Assembly: GCA_032433765.1 (NCBI GenBank)
Contig: JAVIAB010000047.1
Location: 15,727,107-15,791,106 of the forward strand
DNA: 64,000 bases
Direction: 5' to 3'
From: Megaustenia siamemsis
Taxonomy: Eukaryota; Mollusca; Gastropoda; Stylommatophora; Ariophantidae
Shown: one piece after another, positions 43,958 to 57,300 of the stretch
Position numbering within the stretch: the stretch's first letter is position 1
How the letters are laid out: each line of letters starts with the position of its first letter
Program-made: the position numbers and the translations under genes
The notes under the pieces: model-generated
What the model was told of the DNA's origin: nothing
Database searches by the model: none
The model's input: the letters and a program-made list of their open reading frames with translations, nothing else

Positions 43958-45460
43958 GGTTATCACGTAAAGCTAATTCAAGTGTGATTATGAATTTCTG
44001 AACGGACTATAACATCAAAACAAATAACACTGGGGCTAAAAACTAAGAATAGCAAGATGTTACATCTTCTCAATATCATATGTGGTGCAGAAACATGGAC
44101 ATTAGACAAGAAAACAGAACAGAGAATTGAAGCCTTTGAAATGTGGATATATAGAATAGGTGTAGAATTGAATGGAAGGAAAAGAAAACAAAGGAAGTCT
44201 TAAAACAACTAAAAATGAAAAGAGAACAACTAAACACAATTCAAACAAGACAAAGCGACTTTTGGGCCATGTTAAAAGACACAACAGCCTACTAAAAGTA
44301 ATCTTGGAGGGGACAATACAGGGTAAAAGAGGCAGATGAAGACTAACATGGACGAGTAACATCAAAAGATGGACCATCAAAGCAAGAGATGAGTAGAATG
44401 GCGCCTCCATGGTAGCCAACCTTCGTTGCGGAGACGGCACAAAAAATATGGACTAGGTATGAATATGAAAAGACTAAAACTATGATCATAAACAAAGAAA
44501 ATTCTCAAGACCTACAAGTGGATATCACAACATCTGGAGCATAGTTACTACTACTTTGGACATACTACAGGGTGTTTATAAAGTCTCACTACACTTGGTA
44601 TCTAGGTCAATTGAAAAAAAATGTTTATGACGTCATCACAATATGTGCTCCCACTGTCAATGAAAATTTGTTGAATAAGTTTATTGCTACTGGAAATGTG
44701 GAAGATGCTCCACGATCTGGTAGGCCTGCTGTGAATGATGAAATATGTTTAGATATCCAAGACAGAATCCTTAAAAGTCCAGACAAGTCATTAAGAAAAC
44801 TGTCGCAACAAGTGAACTTACCATTGAGCACATATTGTGATGACGTCATAAACATTTTTTTCAAATTGACCTAGATACCAAGTGTAGTGAGACTTTATAA
44901 ACACCCGATATAACCATGATGGAAAATGTTAAATTGAAATAAAAGAATAATTATGGCAAAAAGTAATTTTAATGCCATGAAAAATATACAAACAACAAAC
45001 AGATAACAGCAGGGGTGAAAACTGAGAATGGCAAAATGTTACATATTTTCAGTATTTCTGTATGGTGCAGAAACATGGACATTAGACCAAAAAAAACAGA
45101 ATAGAAAATTGAAGACTTTGAAGTGTGGATTTACAGAATAGGTAGAATTGGAGGAAAAGAAAACAAACGATGACGTTTTAAAACAACTAAATATGAAAAG
45201 AGAACTACTAAACACAATTAGAACAAGACATATGACAAATTTTGGGGCATGTTAGAAGACACAACAGCCTAACAAAAGTTATATTGGAAGGGAAAATATA
45301 AGGTAAAAGAGGCAGACCGAGACTGACATGGACGAGTAACATCAAAAGATTAACAAGTCAATCTATGACAACCTGCACAATCAAAGCAAGAAACAGAGTG
45401 AAATGGCGATCCATGGTGCCAACTTTCGTTGCGGAGACGGCACTGTCTCAGGCACAATCT
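43958..45460 (+). repeat. Composite block 3 (1,503 bp)
   Basis: It has the same parts in the same order. A private change is an extra C at about 44403 (GGCGCCTCC). It shares CACCCGATA at the right end of the MITE with block 5, against CACCCTATA in blocks 1, 2 and 4. Confidence 0.94.
44568..44908 (+). mobile_element. MITE copy in block 3, longest open fragment
   Basis: An additional A near 44664 and a shorter A-run in the left TIR open a 100-codon frame (44572-44874) from the left TIR through VNENLLNKFIATGNVEDAPR to the right TIR. This frame probably shows the ancestral phase of the transposase start. It still lacks every catalytic residue. Confidence 0.9.
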
Positions 45461-47087
45461 CCAGTGTTGCCATCTACAGGATGATGTCACGTTGCCACGT
45501 GGAAGAATCTTGACTTTTCCCACTTGAGATTTTCCTGACTGATGTACTTTACTGCTCTCCCAGTGTTGCCATCTACAGGGATGATGTTACGTTGCCACGT
45601 GGAAGAATCTTGACTTTTCCTACTTGAGATTTTCCTGACTGATGTACTTTACTGCTCTCCCAGTGTTGCCATCTACAGGGATGATGTCACGTTGCCACGT
45701 GGAAGAATCTTGACTTTTCCCACTTGAGATTTTCCTGACTGATGTACTTTACTGCTCTCCCAGTGTTGCCATCTACAGGGATGATGTCACGTTGCCACGT
45801 GGAAGAATCTTGACTTTTCCCACTTGAGATTTTCCTGACTGATGTACTTTACTGCTCTCCCAGTGTTGTCATCTACAGGGATGATGTCACGTTGCCACGT
45901 GGAAGAATCTTGACTTTTCCTACTTGAGATTTTCCTGACTGATGTACTTTACTGCTCTCCCAGTGTTGTCATCTACAGGGATGATGTCACGTTGTCACGT
46001 GGAAGAATCTTGACTTTTCCTACTTGAGATTTTCCTGACTGATGTACTTTACTGCTCTCCCAGTGTTGTCATCTACAGGGATGATGTCACGTTGCCACGT
46101 GGAAGAATCTTGACTTTTCCTACTTGAGATTTTCCTGACTGATGTACTTTACTGCTCTCCCAGTGTTGCCATCTACAGGGATGATGTCACGTTGCCACGT
46201 GGAAGAATCTTGACTTTTCCCACTTGAGATTTTCCTGACTGATGTACTTTACTGCTCTCCCAGTGTTGCCATCTACAGGGATGATGTTACGTTGCCACGT
46301 GGAAGAATCTTGACTTTTCCCACTTGAGATTTTCCTGACTGATGTACTTTACTGCTCTCCCAGTGTTGCCATCTACAGGGATGATGTCACGTTGCCACGT
46401 GGAAGAATCTTGACTTTTCCCACTTGAGATTTTCCTGACTGATGTACTTTACTGCTCTCCCAGTGTTGTCATCTACGGGATGATGTCACGTTGCCACGTG
46501 GAAGAATCTTGACTTTTCCTACTTGAGATTTTCCTGACTGATGTACTTTACTGCTCTCCCAGTGTTGCCATCTACAGGGATGATGTCACGTTGTCACGTG
46601 GAAGAATCTTGACTTTTCCCACTTGAGATTTTCCTGACTGATGTACTTTACTGCTCTCCCAGTGTTGCCATCTACAGGGATGATGTTACGTTGCCACGTG
46701 GAAGAATCTTGACTTTTCCTACTTGAGATTTTCCTGACTGATGTACTTTACTGCTCTCCCAGTGTTGTCATCTACAGGGATGATGTCGCGTTGCCACGTG
46801 GAAGAATCTTGACTTTTCCACTTGAGATTTTCCTGACTGATGTACTTTACTGCTCTCCCAGTGTTGTCATCTACAGGGATGATGTTACGTTGCCACGTGG
46901 AGAATCTTGACTTTTCCTACTTGAGATTTTCCTGACTGATGTACTTTACTGCTCTCCCAGTGTTGCCATCTACAGGGATGATGTCACGTGGAAGAATCTT
47001 GACTTTCCCACTTGAGATTTTCCTGACTGATGTACTTTACTGCTCTCCCAGTGTTGTCATCTACAGGGATGATGTCAACATGATGAG
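45461..47087 (+). repeat. 100-bp satellite array 3, about 16 units
   Basis: Its variant order matches arrays 1, 2, 4 and the start of array 5. It includes the GATGTCGCG unit (about 46782) and ends with the 8-bp deletion unit (about 46981), then GTCAACATGATGAG. Confidence 0.96.
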
Positions 47088-48590
47088 GGTTATCACGTAA
47101 AGCTAATTCAAGTGTGATTATGAATTTCTGAACGGACTATAACATCAAAACAAATAACACTGGGGCTAAAACTAAGAATAGCAAGATGTTACATCTTCTC
47201 AATATTCATATGTGGTGCAGAAACATGGACATTAGACAAGAAAACAGAACAGAGAATTGAAGCCTTTGAAATGTGGATATATAGAATAGGTGTAGAATTG
47301 AATGAAGGAAAGAAAAACAAAGGAAGTCTTAAAACAACTAAAAATGAAAAGAGAACAACTAAACACAATTCAAACAGACAAAAGCGACTTTTGGGCCATG
47401 TTAAAAGACACAACAGCCTACTAAAAGTAATCTTGGAGGGGACAATACAGGGTAAAAGAGGCAGATGAAGACTAACATGGACGAGTAACATCAAAAGATG
47501 GACCATCAAAGCAAGAGATGAGTAGAATGGCGCTCCATGGTAGCCAACCTTCGTTGCGGAGACGGCACAAAAAATATGGACTAGGTATGAATATGAAAAA
47601 GACTAAAACTATGATCATAAACAAAGAAAATTCTCAAGACCTACAAGTGGATATCACAACATCTGGAGCATAGTTACTACTACTTTGGACATACTACAGG
47701 GTGTTTATAAAGTCTCACTACACTTGGTATCTAGGTCAATTTGAAAAAAAAATGTTTATGACGTCATCACAATATGTGCTCCCACTGTCAATGAAATTTG
47801 TTGAATAAGTTTATTGCTACTGGAAATGTGGAAGATGCTCCACGATCTGGTAGGCCTGCTGTGAATGATGAAATATGTTTAGATATCCAAGACAGAATCC
47901 TTAAAAGTCCAGACAAGTCATTAAGAAAACTGTCGCAACAAGTGAACTTACCATTGAGCACATATTGTGATGACGTCATAAACATTTTTTTTCAAATGAC
48001 CTAGATACCAAGTGTAGTGAGACTTTATAAACACCCTATATAACCAATGATGGAAAATGTTAATTGAAATAAAAAGAATAATTATGGCAAAAAGTAATTT
48101 TAATGCCATGAAAAATATACAAACAACAAAACAGATAACAGCAGGGTGAAAACTGAGAATGGCAAAATGTTACATATTTTCAGTATTTCTGTATGGTGCA
48201 GAAACATGGACATTAGACCAAAAAAACAGAATAGAAAATTGAAGACTTTGAAGTGTGGATTTACAGAATAGGTAGAATTGGAGGAAAAGAAAACAAACGA
48301 TGACGTTTTAAAACAACTAAATATGAAAAGAGAACTACTAAACACAATTAGAACAAGACATATGACAAATTTTGGGGCATGTTAGAAGACACAACAGCCT
48401 AACAAAAGTTATATTGGAAGGGAAAATATAAGGTAAAAGAGGCAGACCGAGACTGACATGGACGAGTAACATCAAAAGATTAACAAGTCAATCTATGACA
48501 ACCTGCACAATCAAAGCAAGAAACAGAGTGAAATGGCGATCCATGGTGCCAACTTTCGTTGCGGAGACGGCACTGTCTCAGGCACAATCT
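47088..48590 (+). repeat. Composite block 4 (1,503 bp)
   Basis: It has the same parts in the same order. Small one-base indels lie in the RTE alpha portion (GAATGAAGGAAAG near 47302), the TIR A-run and the RTE beta portion. Confidence 0.94.
47697..48038 (+). mobile_element. MITE copy in block 4
   Basis: It is identical in layout to the copy at 38222-38564. The 68-codon transposase fragment starts at 47798. Confidence 0.92.
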
Positions 48591-49822
48591 CCAGTGTTGC
48601 CATCTACAGGGATGATGTCACGTTGCCACGTGGAAGAATCTTGACTTTTCCCACTTGAGATTTTCCTGACTGATGTACTTTACTGCTCTCCCAGTGTTGC
48701 CATCTACAGGGATGATGTTACGTTGCCACGTGGAAGAATCTTGACTTTTCCTACTTGAGATTTTCCTGACTGATGTACTTTACTGCTCTCCCAGTGTTGC
48801 CATCTACAGGGATGATGTCACGTTGCCACGTGGAAGAATCTTGACTTTTCCCACTTGAGATTTTCCTGACTGATGTACTTTACTGCTCTCCCAGTGTTGC
48901 CATCTACAGGGATGATGTCACGTTGCCACGTGGAAGAATCTTGACTTTTCCCACTTGAGATTTTCCTGACTGATGTACTTTACTGCTCTCCCAGTGTTGT
49001 CATCTACAGGGATGATGTCACGTTGTCACGTGGAAGAATCTTGACTTTTCCTACTTGAGATTTTCCTGACTGATGTACTTTACTGCTCTCCCAGTGTTGT
49101 CATCTACAGGGATGATGTCACGTTGTCACGTGGAAGAATCTTGACTTTTCCTACTTGAGATTTTCCTGACTGATGTACTTTACTGCTCTCCCAGTGTTGT
49201 CATCTACAGGGATGATGTCACGTAGCCACGTGGAAGAATCTTGACTTTTCCTACTTGAGATTTTCCTGACTGATGTACTTTACTGCTCTCCCAGTGTTGC
49301 CATCTACAGGGATGATGTCACGTTGCCACGTGGAAGAATCTTGACTTTTCCCACTTGAGATTTTCCTGACTGATGTACTTTACTGCTCTCCCAGTGTTGC
49401 CATCTACAGGGATGATGTTACGTAGCCACGTGGAAGAATCTTGACTTTTCCCACTTGAGATTTTCCTGACTGATGTACTTTACTGCTCTCCCAGTGTTGC
49501 CATCTACAGGGATGATGTCACGTTGCCACGTGGAAGAATCTTGACTTTTCCCACTTGAGATTTTCCTGACTGATGTACTTTACTGCTCTTCCAGTGTTGT
49601 CATCTACAGGGATGATGTCACGTTGCCACGTGGAAGAATCTTGACTTTTCCTACTTGAGATTTTCCTGACTGATGTACTTTACTGCTCTCCCAGTGTTGC
49701 CATCTACAGGGATGATGTCACGTGGAAGAATCTTGACTTTCCCCACTTGAGATTTTCCTGACTGATGTACTTTACTGCTCTCCCAGTGTTGTCATCTACA
49801 GGGATGATGTCAACATGATGAG
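48591..49822 (+). repeat. 100-bp satellite array 4, about 12 units
   Basis: Units 1-11 have the same variant string as units 1-11 of array 5. The array then skips to the 8-bp deletion unit and the GTCAACATG end, as if five units had been deleted. Confidence 0.96.
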
Positions 49823-51328
49823 GGTTATCACGTAAAGCTAATTCAAGTGTGATTATGAATTTCTGAACGGACTATAACATCAAAACAAATAACACTGGGG
49901 CTAAAACTAAGAATAGCAAGATGTTACATCTTCTCAATATTCATATGTGGTGCAGAAACATGGACATTAGACAAGAAAACAGAACAGAGAATTGAAGCCT
50001 TTGAAATGTGGATATATAGAATAGGTGTAGAATTGAATGGAAGGAAAAGAAAACAAAGGAAGTCTTAAAACAACTAAAAATGAAAAGAGAACAACTAAAC
50101 ACAATTCAAAGAAGACAAAAGCGACTTTTGGGCCATGTTAAAAGACACAACAGCCTACTAAAAGTAATCTTGGAGGGGACAATACAGGGTAAAAGAGGCA
50201 GATGAAGACTAACATGGACGAGTAACATCAAAAGATGGACCATCAAAGCAAGAGATGAGTAGAATGGCGCTCCATGGTAACCAACCTTCGTTGCGGAGAC
50301 GGCACAAAAAATATGGACTAGGTATGAATATGAAAAAGACTAAAACTATGATCATAAACAAAGAAAATTCTCAAGACCTACAAGTGGATATCACAACATC
50401 TGGAGCATAGTTACTACTACTTTGGACATACTACAGGGTGTTTATAAAGTCTCACTACACTTGGTATCTAGGTCAATTTGAAAAAAAAATGTTTATGACG
50501 TCATCACAATATGTGCTCCCACTGTCAATGAAATTTGTTGAATAAGTTTATTGCTACTGGAAATGTGGAAGATGCTCCACGATCTGGTAGGCCTGCTGTG
50601 AATGATGAAATATGTTTAGATATCCAAGACAGAATCCTTAAAAGTCCAGACAAGTCATTAAGAAAACTGTCGCAACAAGTGAACTTACCATTGAGCACAT
50701 ATTGTGATGACGTCATAAACATTTTTTTCAAATTGACCTAGATACCAAGTGTAGTGAGACTTTATAAACACCCGATATAACCAATGATGGAAAATGTTAA
50801 ATTGAAATAAAAAGAATAATTATGGCAAAAAGTAATTTTAATGCCATGAAAAATATACAAACAACAAAACAGATAACAGCAGGGTGAAAACTGAGAATGG
50901 CAAAATGTTACATATTTTCAGTATTTCTGTATGGTGCAGAAACATGGACATTAGACCAAAAAAAACAGAATAGAAAATTGAAGACTTTGAAGTGTGGATT
51001 TACAGAATAGGTAGAATTGGAGGAAAGAAAACAAACGATGACGTTTTAAAACAACTAAATATGAAAAGAGAACTACTAAACACAATTAGAACAAGACATA
51101 TGACAAATTTTGGGGCATGTTAGAAGACACAACAGCCTAACAAAAGTTATATTGGAAGGGAAAATATAAGGTAAAAGAGGCAGACCGAGACTGACATGGA
51201 CGAGTAACATCAAAAGATTAACAAGTCAATCTATGACAACCTGCACAATCAAAGCAAGAAACAGAGTGAAATGGCGATCCATGGTGCCAACTTTCGTTGC
51301 GGAGACGGCACTGTCTCAGGCACAATCT
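49823..51328 (+). repeat. Composite block 5 (1,506 bp)
   Basis: This is the last block in the window, with the same parts in the same order. It shares the CACCCGATA MITE end with block 3. Confidence 0.94.
50434..50775 (+). mobile_element. MITE copy in block 5
   Basis: It has the same insertion site and inverted ends as the others. The transposase N-terminal fragment is at 50535-50741. Confidence 0.92.
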
Positions 51329-54300
51329 CCAGTGTTGCCATCTACAGGGATGATGTCACGTTGCCACGTGGAAGAATCTTGACTTTTCCCACTTGAGATT
51401 TTCCTGACTGATGTACTTTACTGCTCTCCCAGTGTTGCCATCTACAGGGATGATGTTACGTTGCCACGTGGAAGAATCTTGACTTTTCCTACTTGAGATT
51501 TTCCTGACTGATGTACTTTACTGCTCTCCCAGTGTTGCCATCTACAGGGATGATGTCACGTTGCCACGTGGAAGAATCTTGACTTTTCCCACTTGAGATT
51601 TTCCTGACTGATGTACTTTACTGCTCTCCCAGTGTTGCCATCTACAGGGATGATGTCACGTTGCCACGTGGAAGAATCTTGACTTTTCCCACTTGAGATT
51701 TTCCTGACTGATGTACTTTACTGCTCTCCCAGTGTTGTCATCTACAGGGATGATGTCACGTTGTCACGTGGAAGAATCTTGACTTTTCCTACTTGAGATT
51801 TTCCTGACTGATGTACTTTACTGCTCTCCCAGTGTTGTCATCTACAGGGATGATGTCACGTTGTCACGTGGAAGAATCTTGACTTTTCCTACTTGAGATT
51901 TTCCTGACTGATGTACTTTACTGCTCTCCCAGTGTTGTCATCTACAGGGATGATGTCACGTAGCCACGTGGAAGAATCTTGACTTTTCCTACTTGAGATT
52001 TTCCTGACTGATGTACTTTACTGCTCTCCCAGTGTTGCCATCTACAGGGATGATGTCACGTTGCCACGTGGAAGAATCTTGACTTTTCCCACTTGAGATT
52101 TTCCTGACTGATGTACTTTACTGCTCTCCCAGTGTTGCCATCTACAGGGATGATGTTACGTAGCCACGTGGAAGAATCTTGACTTTTCCCACTTGAGATT
52201 TTCCTGACTGATGTACTTTACTGCTCTCCCAGTGTTGCCATCTACAGGGATGATGTCACGTTGCCACGTGGAAGAATCTTGACTTTTCCCACTTGAGATT
52301 TTCCTGACTGATGTACTTTACTGCTCTTCCAGTGTTGTCATCTACAGGGATGATGTCACGTTGCCACGTGGAAGAATCTTGACTTTTCCTACTTGAGATT
52401 TTCCTGACTGATGTACTTTACTGCTCTCCCAGTGTTGCCATCTACAGGGATGATGTCACGTTGCCACGTGGAAGAATCTTGACTTTCCCTACTTGAGATT
52501 TTCCTGACTGATGTACTTTACTGCTCTCCCAGTGTTGCCATCTACAGGGATGATGTTACGTTGCCACGTGGAAGAATCTTGACTTTTCCCACTTGAGATT
52601 TTCCTGACTGATGTACTTTACTGCTCTCCCAGTGTTGCCATCTACAGGGATGATGTTACGTTGCCACGTGGAAGAATCTTGACTTTTCCTACTTGAGATT
52701 TTCCTGACTGATGTACTTTACTGCTCTCCCAGTGTTGTCATCTACAGGGATGATGTCACGTTGCCACGTGGAAGAATCTTGACTTTTCCCACTTGAGATT
52801 TTCCTGACTGATGTACTTTACTGCTCTCCCAGTGTTGTCATCTACAGGGATGATGTTACGTTGCCACGTGGATGAATCTTGACTTTTCCTACTTGAGATT
52901 TTCCTGACTGATGTACTTTACTGCTCTCCCAGTGTTGCCATCTACAGGGATGATGTCACGTGGAAGAATCTTGACTTTCCCCACTTGAGATTTTCCTGAC
53001 TGATGTACTTTACTGCTCTCCCAGTGTTGTCATCTACAGGGATGATGTCACGTTGCCACGTGGAAGAATCTTGACTTTTCCCACTTGAGATTTTCCTGAC
53101 TGATGTACTTTACTGCTCTCCCAGTGTTGTCATCTACAGGGATGATGTCACGTAGCCACGTGGAAGAATCTTGACTTTTCCTACTTGAGATTTTCCTGAC
53201 TGATGTACTTTACTGCTCTCCCAGTGTTGCCATCTACAGTGATGATGTCACGTTGCCACGTGGAAGAATCTTGACTTTTCCCACTTGAGATTTTCCTGAC
53301 TGATGTACTTTACTGCTCTCCCAGTGTTGTCATCTACAGGGATGATGTCACGTTGCCACGTGGAAGAATCTTGACTTTTCCCACTTGAGATTTTCCTGAC
53401 TGATGTACTTTACTGCTCTCCCAGTGTTGTCATCTACAGGGATGATGTTACGTTGCCACGTGGAAGAATCTTGACTTTTCCTACTTGAGATTTTCCTGAC
53501 TGATGTACTTTACTGCTCTCCCAGTGTTGCCATCTACAGGGATGATGTCACGTGGAAGAATCTTGACTTTTCCTACTTGAGATTTTCCTGACTGATGTAC
53601 TTTACTGCTCTCCCAGTGTTGTCATCTACAGGGATGATGTCACGTTGCCACGTGGAAGAATCTTGACTTTTCCTACTTGAGATTTTCCTGACTGATGTAC
53701 TTTACTGCTCTCCCAGTGTTGTCATCTACAGGGATGATGTCACGTAGCCACGTGGAAGAATCTTGACTTTTCCTACTTGAGATTTTCCTGACTGATGTAC
53801 TTTACTGCTCTCCCAGTGTTGCCATCTACAGGGATGATGTCACGTTGCCACGTGGAAGAATCTTGACTTTTCCCACTTGAGATTTTCCTGACTGATGTAC
53901 TTTACTGCTCTCCCAGTGTTGCCATCTACAGGGATGATGTCACGTTGCCACGTGGAAGAATCTTGACTTTTCCCACTTGAGATTTTCCTGACTGATGTAC
54001 TTTACTGCTCTCCCAGTGTTGCCATCTACAGGGATGATGTTACGTTGCCACGTGGAAGAATCTTGACTTTTCCTACTTGAGATTTTCCTGACTGATGTAC
54101 TTTACTGCTCTCCCAGTGTTGCCATCTACAGGGATGATGTCACGTTGCCACGTGGAAGAATCTTGACTTTTCCCACTTGAGATTTTCCTGACTGATGTAC
54201 TTTACTGCTCTCCCAGTGTTGCCATCTACAGGGATGATGTCACGTTGCCACGTGGAAGAATCTTGACTTTTCCCACTTGAGATTTTCCTGACTGATGTAC

Positions 54301-57300
54301 TTTACTGCTCTCCCAGTGTTGCCATCTACAGGGATGATGTCACGTTGCCACGTGGAAGAATCTTGACTTTTCCCACTTGAGATTTTCCTGACTGATGTAC
54401 TTTACTGCTCTCCCAGTGTTGTCATCTACAGGGATGATGTCACGTTGCCACGTGGAAGAATCTTGACTTTTCCTACTTGAGATTTTCCTGACTGATGTAC
54501 TTTACTGCTCTCCCAGTGTTGTCATCTACAGGGATGATGTCACGTTGCCACGTGGAAGAATCTTGACTTTTCCTACTTGAGATTTTCCTGACTGATGTAC
54601 TTTACTGCTCTCCCAGTGTTGCCATCTACAGGGATGATGTCACGTTGCCACGTGGAAGAATCTTGACTTTCCCTACTTGAGATTTTCCTGACTGATGTAC
54701 TTTACTGCTCTCCCAGTGTTGCCATCTACAGGGATGATGTTACGTTGCCACGTGGAAGAATCTTGACTTTTCCCACTTGAGATTTTCCTGACTGATGTAC
54801 TTTACTGCTCTCCCAGTGTTGCCATCTACAGGGATGATGTTACGTTGCCACGTGGAAGAATCTTGACTTTTCCTACTTGAGATTTTCCTGACTGATGTAC
54901 TTTACTGCTCTCCCAGTGTTGTCATCTACAGGGATGATGTCACGTTGCCACGTGGAAGAATCTTGACTTTTCCCACTTGAGATTTTCCTGACTGATGTAC
55001 TTTACTGCTCTCCCAGTGTTGTCATCTACAGGGATGATGTTACGTTGCCACGTGGAAGAATCTTGACTTTTCCTACTTGAGATTTTCCTGACTGATGTAC
55101 TTTACTGCTCTCCCAGTGTTGCCATCTACAGGGATGATGTCACGTGGAAGAATCTTGACTTTCCCACTTGAGATTTTCCTGACTGATGTACTTTACTGCT
55201 CTCCCAGTGTTGCCATCTACAGGGATGATGTCACGTTGCCACGTGGAAGAATCTTGACTTTTCCCACTTGAGATTTTCCTGACTGATGTACTTTACTGCT
55301 CTCCCAGTGTTGCCATCTACAGGGATGATGTCACGTTGCCACGTGGAAGAATCTTGACTTTTCCCACTTGAGATTTTCCTGACTGATGTACTTTACTGCT
55401 CTCCCAGTGTTGCCATCTACAGGGATGATGTCACGTTGCCACGTGGAAGAATCTTGACTTTTCCTACTTGAGATTTTCCTGACTGATGTACTTTACTGCT
55501 CTCCCAGTGTTGCCATCTACAGGGATGATGTCACGTTGCCACGTGGAAGAATCTTGACTTTTCCTACTTGAGATTTTCCTGACTGATGTACTTTACTGCT
55601 CTCCCAGTGTTGCCATCTACAGGGATGATGTTACGTTGCCACGTGGAAGAATCTTGACTTTTCCCACTTGAGATTTTCCTGACTGATGTACTTTACTGCT
55701 CTCCCAGTGTTGCCATCTACAGGGATGATGTCACGTTGCCACGTGGAAGAATCTTGACTTTTCCTACTTGAGATTTTCCTGACTGATGTACTTTACTGCT
55801 CTCCCAGTGTTGTCATCTACAGGGATGATGTCACGTTGCCACGTGGAAGAATCTTGACTTTTCCTACTTGAGATTTTCCTGACTGATGTACTTTACTGCT
55901 CTCCCAGTGTTGTCATCTACAGGGATGATGTCACGTTGCCACGTGGAAGAATCTTGACTTTTCCTACTTGAGATTTTCCTGACTGATGTACTTTACTGCT
56001 CTCCCAGTGTTGCCATCTACAGGGATGATGTCACGTTGCCACGTGGAAGAATCTTGACTTTTCCCACTTGAGATTTTCCTGACTGATGTACTTTACTGCT
56101 CTCCCAGTGTTGCCATCTACAGGGATGATGTCACGTTGCCACGTGGAAGAATCTTGACTTTTCCCACTTGAGATTTTCCTGACTGATGTACTTTACTGCT
56201 CTCCCAGTGTTGCCATCTACAGGGATGATGTCACGTTGCCACGTGGAAGAATCTTGACTTTTCCCACTTGAGATTTTCCTGACTGATGTACTTTACTGCT
56301 CTCCCAGTGTTGTCATCTACAGGGATGATGTCACGTTGCCACGTGGAAGAATCTTGACTTTTCCTACTTGAGATTTTCCTGACTGATGTACTTTACTGCT
56401 CTCCCAGTGTTGCCATCTACAGGGATGATGTCACGTTGCCACGTGGAAGAATCTTGACTTTTCCCACTTGAGATTTTCCTGACTGATGTACTTTACTGCT
56501 CTCCCAGTGTTGCCATCTACAGGGATGATGTCACGTTGCCACGTGGAAGAATCTTGACTTTTCCCACTTGAGATTTTCCTGACTGATGTACTTTACTGCT
56601 CTCCCAGTGTTGTCATCTACAGGGATGATGTCACGTTGCCACGTGGAAGAATCTTGACTTTTCCTACTTGAGATTTTCCTGACTGATGTACTTTACTGCT
56701 CTCCCAGTGTTGTCATCTACAGGGATGATGTCACGTTGCCACGTGGAAGAATCTTGACTTTTCCCACTTGAGATTTTCCTGACTGATGTACTTTACTGCT
56801 CTCCCAGTGTTGTCATCTACAGGGATGATGTCACGTTGCCACGTGGAAGAATCTTGACTTTTCCTACTTGAGATTTTCCTGACTGATGTACTTTACTGCT
56901 CTCCCAGTGTTGTCATCTACAGGGATGATGTCACGTTGCCACGTGGAAGAATCTTGACTTTTCCTACTTGAGATTTTCCTGACTGATGTACTTTACTGCT
57001 CTCCCAGTGTTGCCATCTACAGGGATGATGTCACGTTGCCACGTGGAAGAATCTTGACTTTTCCTACTTGAGATTTTCCTGACTGATGTACTTTACTGCT
57101 CTCCCAGTGTTGTCATCTACAGGGATGATGTCACGTTGCCACGTGGAAGAATCTTGACTTTTCCTACTTGAGATTTTCCTGACTGATGTACTTTACTGCT
57201 CTCCCAGTGTTGTCATCTACAGGGATGATGTCACGTTGCCACGTGGAAGAATCTTGACTTTTCCTACTTGAGATTTTCCTGACTGATGTACTTTACTGCT

